Below, piece by piece: positions 5,552-7,799 of a stretch of DNA of 7,799 bases; position 1 is the first letter of the stretch, and each line of letters opens with the position of its first letter. The notes beneath the pieces are model-generated. The model ran no database searches, was not told the DNA's origin, and saw only the letters and a list, made by a program, of their open reading frames with translations. The translations under genes were made by a program, and so were the position numbers. Origin of the DNA: an uncultured bacterium (lineage in GTDB: Bacteria > Bacillota_I > Bacilli_A > RF39 > UBA660); assembly GCA_949285775.1 (NCBI GenBank), contig CASEAD010000003.1, forward strand, positions 1 to 7,799, in the 5' to 3' direction.

Positions 5552-7462
5552 ATGGTAAAGAAGAGCAATTATGATGAGAGTTCTATTAAAATTTTAGAGG
5601 GATTAGAGGCTGTTAGGAAGAGGCCTGGTATGTATATTGGTTCTACTGATAAGAGGGGGCTTCATCATTTGGTATGGGAAATTGTTGATAATGGTGTTGA
5701 TGAGGTTTTGAATGGTTATGGTAATTATTTAAAGATTATTATGCATAAGGATGGATCTGTTAGTGTTACTGATCAGGGTAGAGGGATTCCTACGGGAATG
5801 CATGAGTCTGGTAAGAGTACTCCTGAGGTTATTTATACAGTGTTACATGCTGGTGGTAAGTTTTCTGAAGGTGGTTATAAGGTAAGTGGGGGACTTCATG
5901 GTGTTGGTGCTTCTGTTGTTAATGCTTTGAGTGAATGGATGGAAGTTACTACGAGAAGAGATGGTTATGAATATTTTATTAGTTTTAAGAATGGTGGTAA
6001 GGTAGATACTAAGTTAAAGAAATTAGGTACTACTAATAAGACGGGTACTACGGTTAGGTTTATGCCAGATAAGAGTATTTTTCCTAGTGTTAAGTTTAAT
6101 TTTAGTACGATATGTGAGAGAATGCAAGAGTGTGCGTTTTTGGTTAATGGGCTTACTATAGAGATAATAGATGAGTTAGAGGATAAGAGTGAGAAGTATT
6201 TTTATGAGAATGGTTTAGAGAGTTTTTGTGAGTATTTGAATGAAGGTAAGGATGCTATTCATAAGGTTTTATGTTTTGAGGCTAGTAAGGATAATGTTAA
6301 TGTTTCTATAGCGATGCAATATACGGATAGTTATTCTGAGAATATTGTTTCTTTTGTTAATAATGTTAAGACTAGTGATGGTGGTAGTCATGAGGTTGGT
6401 TTTAAGACTGCTCTTACTAAGGTATTGAATGATTATGCTAAAGAGAATAATTTTATTAAGAATAGAGATAAAGCTTTTGAAGGTTCTGATGTTAGAGAGG
6501 GGTTAACTGCTATTATAAGTGTGCAAATTCCTGAAGCTATTTTACAGTTTGAGGGGCAAACTAAGTCTAAATTAGGTACTCCTATTGCAAGGACTATTGT
6601 AGAGAATATTACTACAGAGAAGTTAAAGTTTTTTTTGGAAGAGAATAAGTCTATTGCAACTTTGATTGTTAGTAAGGCTTTAAAAGGTAAGGAAGCTAGA
6701 GAGGCTGCTCGTCGTGCTAGGGAAGAGTCTAGGAAGGGGAAAGATTCTAAGAAGATAGAGAAAATTCTTAGTGGTAAGTTAACTCCTGCTCAGACTAAGG
6801 ATAAATTAGCACGAGAATTATTTATAGTAGAGGGAGATTCTGCGGGTGGTTCTGCTAAGCAAGGTAGAGATAGAAAGACACAGGCTATTTTACCTCTTAG
6901 GGGTAAGGTTTTGAATACAGAGAAGGCTAAGATAGAAGATATATTTAAGAATGAAGAGATTAATACTTTAATTCATACTATTGGTGCTGGTTATGGTAAT
7001 AATTTTAATATTAAAGATATTTGTTATGGTAAGGTTATTATTATGACGGATGCTGATGTTGATGGAGCACATATTCAATGTTTATTATTGACTTTTTTCT
7101 ATAGATATATGAAACCTTTAATTGAGAATGGTAATTTATATATTGCTATGCCTCCTTTATATAAGATAACTATTGGTAATAAGGAACATTATGTATGGAC
7201 TGATGAAGAATTAAGAGAACTTACGGAAGGTAAGAGTAACTATAAGGTTCAAAGATATAAAGGATTAGGAGAGATGAATTATACTCAGTTATGGGAGACA
7301 ACAATGGATCCTAAGAATAGGAGTTTAGTTAAGGTTAGTATAACTGATGTTGCTTTAGCAGAGAAGAGAGTATCTGTTTTAATGGGGGATGCTGTTGATC
7401 CTAGAAAGAATTGGATTAATGAGAATGTTGTGTTTACTTTAGAAGATAATTATCAGATATAA
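5552..7462 (+). CDS. parE: DNA topoisomerase IV subunit B (ParE)
   Basis: ParE is the ATPase subunit of topoisomerase IV, which with ParC decatenates daughter chromosomes and relaxes supercoils. The 636-residue protein is full length. The GHKL ATPase domain shows EIVDNGVDE (43-51), DQGRGIP (74-80) and GGLHGVGASVVNAL (113-126). The transducer domain has the QFEGQTKSKLG lysine loop (332-342). The TOPRIM domain has EGDSAGGSAKQGRDR (427-441), TDADVDGAH (499-507) and the QRYKGLGEMN segment (567-576). ParE rather than GyrB is indicated by the NTEKAKIEDIFKNEEINTLIHTIG stretch and the TPEVIYTVLHAGGKF-SEGGYKVSGG form, close to Bacillus ParE. An ATG at 5543 would add three residues but is too near the ribosome binding site; 5552 also fits the family's usual N-terminus. 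ParC is not the next gene, which is unusual for Bacillota. Confidence 0.96.
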   Translation: MVKKSNYDESSIKILEGLEAVRKRPGMYIGSTDKRGLHHLVWEIVDNGVDEVLNGYGNYLKIIMHKDGSVSVTDQGRGIPTGMHESGKSTPEVIYTVLHAGGKFSEGGYKVSGGLHGVGASVVNALSEWMEVTTRRDGYEYFISFKNGGKVDTKLKKLGTTNKTGTTVRFMPDKSIFPSVKFNFSTICERMQECAFLVNGLTIEIIDELEDKSEKYFYENGLESFCEYLNEGKDAIHKVLCFEASKDNVNVSIAMQYTDSYSENIVSFVNNVKTSDGGSHEVGFKTALTKVLNDYAKENNFIKNRDKAFEGSDVREGLTAIISVQIPEAILQFEGQTKSKLGTPIARTIVENITTEKLKFFLEENKSIATLIVSKALKGKEAREAARRAREESRKGKDSKKIEKILSGKLTPAQTKDKLARELFIVEGDSAGGSAKQGRDRKTQAILPLRGKVLNTEKAKIEDIFKNEEINTLIHTIGAGYGNNFNIKDICYGKVIIMTDADVDGAHIQCLLLTFFYRYMKPLIENGNLYIAMPPLYKITIGNKEHYVWTDEELRELTEGKSNYKVQRYKGLGEMNYTQLWETTMDPKNRSLVKVSITDVALAEKRVSVLMGDAVDPRKNWINENVVFTLEDNYQI

Positions 7463-7481
7463 TGTTAAGAGGAAATATTAG

Positions 7482-7487
7482 AAGGAG
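7482..7487 (+). promoter_or_regulatory. Strong ribosome binding site of the poly-G leader ORF
   Basis: AAGGAG within AGAAGGAGTGAT lies 7 bases before the ATG at 7495, the best-formed ribosome binding site in this part of the window. It argues that the short ORF behind it is translated. A longer in-frame start at 7462 overlaps the parE stop but has no such site. Confidence 0.75.
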
Positions 7488-7494
7488 TGATACT

Positions 7495-7629
7495 ATGCTA
7501 AATTACTTAAAAGTTAACGGGGGGGGGGCAAATAAATTAAACCCTTATAATATATGTATTAAAGACTACATTGTGAGCCTTCTTTTAGGCATACTTTGTA
7601 GTCTTTTTATAGTTGGTGGTAATATATGA
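7495..7629 (+). CDS. Short leader ORF with in-frame poly-G tract, putatively phase-variable
   Basis: A 44-codon frame begins at ATG 7495 behind a strong AAGGAG site and reads MLNYLKVNGGGANKLN..., with Gly-Gly-Gly encoded by the G run. Its C-terminal part (about residues 25-42) is hydrophobic, rich in Leu/Ile/Val, so the product could be a tiny membrane peptide. No homologue is recognised. It ends in TGA at 7627-7629, overlapping the ATG of the next gene as ATGA, the same coupling seen in the tsa operon. The next gene's own ribosome binding site is weak, so its translation may depend on ribosomes finishing here. The frame runs through the hairpin at 7561-7606. If the G run were one longer, TAA at 7533-7535 would stop it; one shorter, TAA at 7538-7540. 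Alternatively it could be a chance ORF in the parE 3' region; the ribosome binding site and the overlap argue against that. Confidence 0.5.
   Translation: MLNYLKVNGGGANKLNPYNICIKDYIVSLLLGILCSLFIVGGNI
7519..7528 (+). repeat. Homopolymeric tract of ten G, candidate slippage site
   Basis: Ten consecutive G residues, outstanding in a very AT-rich region where runs of G otherwise reach only five. It starts at codon 9 of the short ORF at 7495, exactly in frame. Tracts of this length are known contingency sites that gain or lose bases by polymerase slippage in other bacteria. An assembly or sequencing artefact remains possible. Confidence 0.85.
7561..7608 (+). terminator. Long terminator-like hairpin between parE and the surface protein gene
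   Basis: A perfect 10-bp outer stem pairs 7561-7570 (aaagactaca) with 7597-7606 (tgtagtcttt). Inside, after a TT/TT internal loop, GTG pairs with TAC (one G-T) and GCCT (7577-7580) pairs with AGGC (7587-7590) around a 6-base loop. T residues run from 7604 to 7608. It is either the terminator of parE or, since the short ORF is translated through it, an attenuator for the gene that follows. Confidence 0.75.
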
Positions 7630-7799
7630 AACTAGATAAAAGAATAGTAGCAGTATATATTATTACTATAGCTTTAATATTATTAGGAGTAACTTATGCA
7701 ATAACCTCTAGTGATATATCTTTAGCAGTATCTACTGCTAATATAGATATAAATTATTCTGATGGTAGTAATGGAGTATTAGATACATCTAATTTAAAA
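7626..7799 (+). CDS. Exported or membrane-anchored protein, 5' end only
   Basis: The frame is open from ATG 7626 to the right edge, giving 58 residues. The N-terminus is MKLDKRIVAVYIITIALILLG..., a short basic region (K2, K5, R6), then a hydrophobic core of about 18 residues ending GVTYA (21-25), which could be a signal peptide with an AxA-poor cleavage zone or an uncleaved anchor. After it comes a Ser/Asp/Asn/Thr-rich extracellular-type sequence (ANIDINYSDGSNG). The layout resembles N-termini of secreted fibre or camelysin/TasA-like proteins, but the visible part is too short to assign a family. The start overlaps the leader ORF stop (ATGA). Its own ribosome binding site is only GGTGGT (7615-7620). 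Codons end in A (GTA, ATA, TTA, GGA) more often than in the T/G-rich genes to the left, suggesting different ancestry or constraint. Confidence 0.75.
   Translation, partial: MKLDKRIVAVYIITIALILLGVTYAITSSDISLAVSTANIDINYSDGSNGVLDTSNLK

Noticed and set aside
5552..7462. GyrB instead of ParE
   Set aside because: The length, the NTEKAKIEDIFKNEEIN segment and the N-terminal ATPase wording match Firmicutes ParE more closely than GyrB.
7519..7528. Poly-G run as a sequencing artefact (G runs are typical of two-colour chemistry read ends)
   Set aside because: Not excluded, but the run sits in frame within an ORF that has a good ribosome binding site and an exact ATGA junction, which an artefact would not be expected to preserve.
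7546..7551. TATAAT after the poly-G tract as a promoter whose spacer is varied by slippage
   Set aside because: The only -35-like sequence upstream of the tract (TTAACG, 7514-7519) would be 26 bases away, too far for normal sigma-A spacing, and the terminator-like hairpin would follow immediately. Kept only as a minor alternative.

Overview
The window is AT-rich chromosome from a low-GC, Gram-positive-type bacterium, most likely an uncultured or gut-associated member of the Bacillota (Bacilli/Mollicutes-like or Clostridia-like). The evidence is very low GC, strong AAGGAGG-type ribosome binding sites, sigma-A-like promoters with TATAAT boxes, ParE of Firmicutes type, and Arg codons that are mostly AGA/AGG. 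TGA is used as a real stop codon (tsaE and tsaB), so this is not the Mycoplasma code. The + strand carries almost all genes and is rich in G over C, as on a leading strand.

Layout. Bases 1-380 are the 3' end of a Pro/Gln-rich, tail-anchored membrane protein with a short tandem repeat. A minus-strand gene (418-936) encodes an unrecognised protein with a Cys/His cluster, and the two convergent genes share a hairpin at 408-436. A good extended -10 promoter (1037-1066) starts a tight operon at 1100-3539: tsaE, tsaB, rimI, tsaD, joined by ATGA overlaps and a zero-gap junction. TsaB, TsaD and TsaE make the tRNA t6A37 modification; RimI acetylates the N-terminus of ribosomal protein S18. After a terminator comes tRNA-Asn(GTT) with its own promoter and terminator. 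This tRNA is itself an expected t6A substrate. Next is a small Gly/Tyr/Cys-rich membrane protein like the YjcZ family (3914-4057), then a divergent ribose-phosphate pyrophosphokinase (4307-5452), and then parE (5552-7462) with its own strong promoter. ParE is the ATPase subunit of topoisomerase IV.

The right end is the most interesting part. Directly after parE, where parC would commonly be expected, a well-positioned ribosome binding site starts a 44-codon ORF that contains ten consecutive G residues. It crosses a long terminator-like hairpin and ends in an ATGA overlap with the start of an exported or membrane-anchored protein that runs off the window. Only G-tract lengths in the present frame keep this ORF open; both other frames stop before the hairpin. 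This looks like a phase-variable leader that could switch a surface protein on or off by translational coupling, attenuation, or both. That model is inference: the G-run, frames, hairpin and overlap are directly visible.
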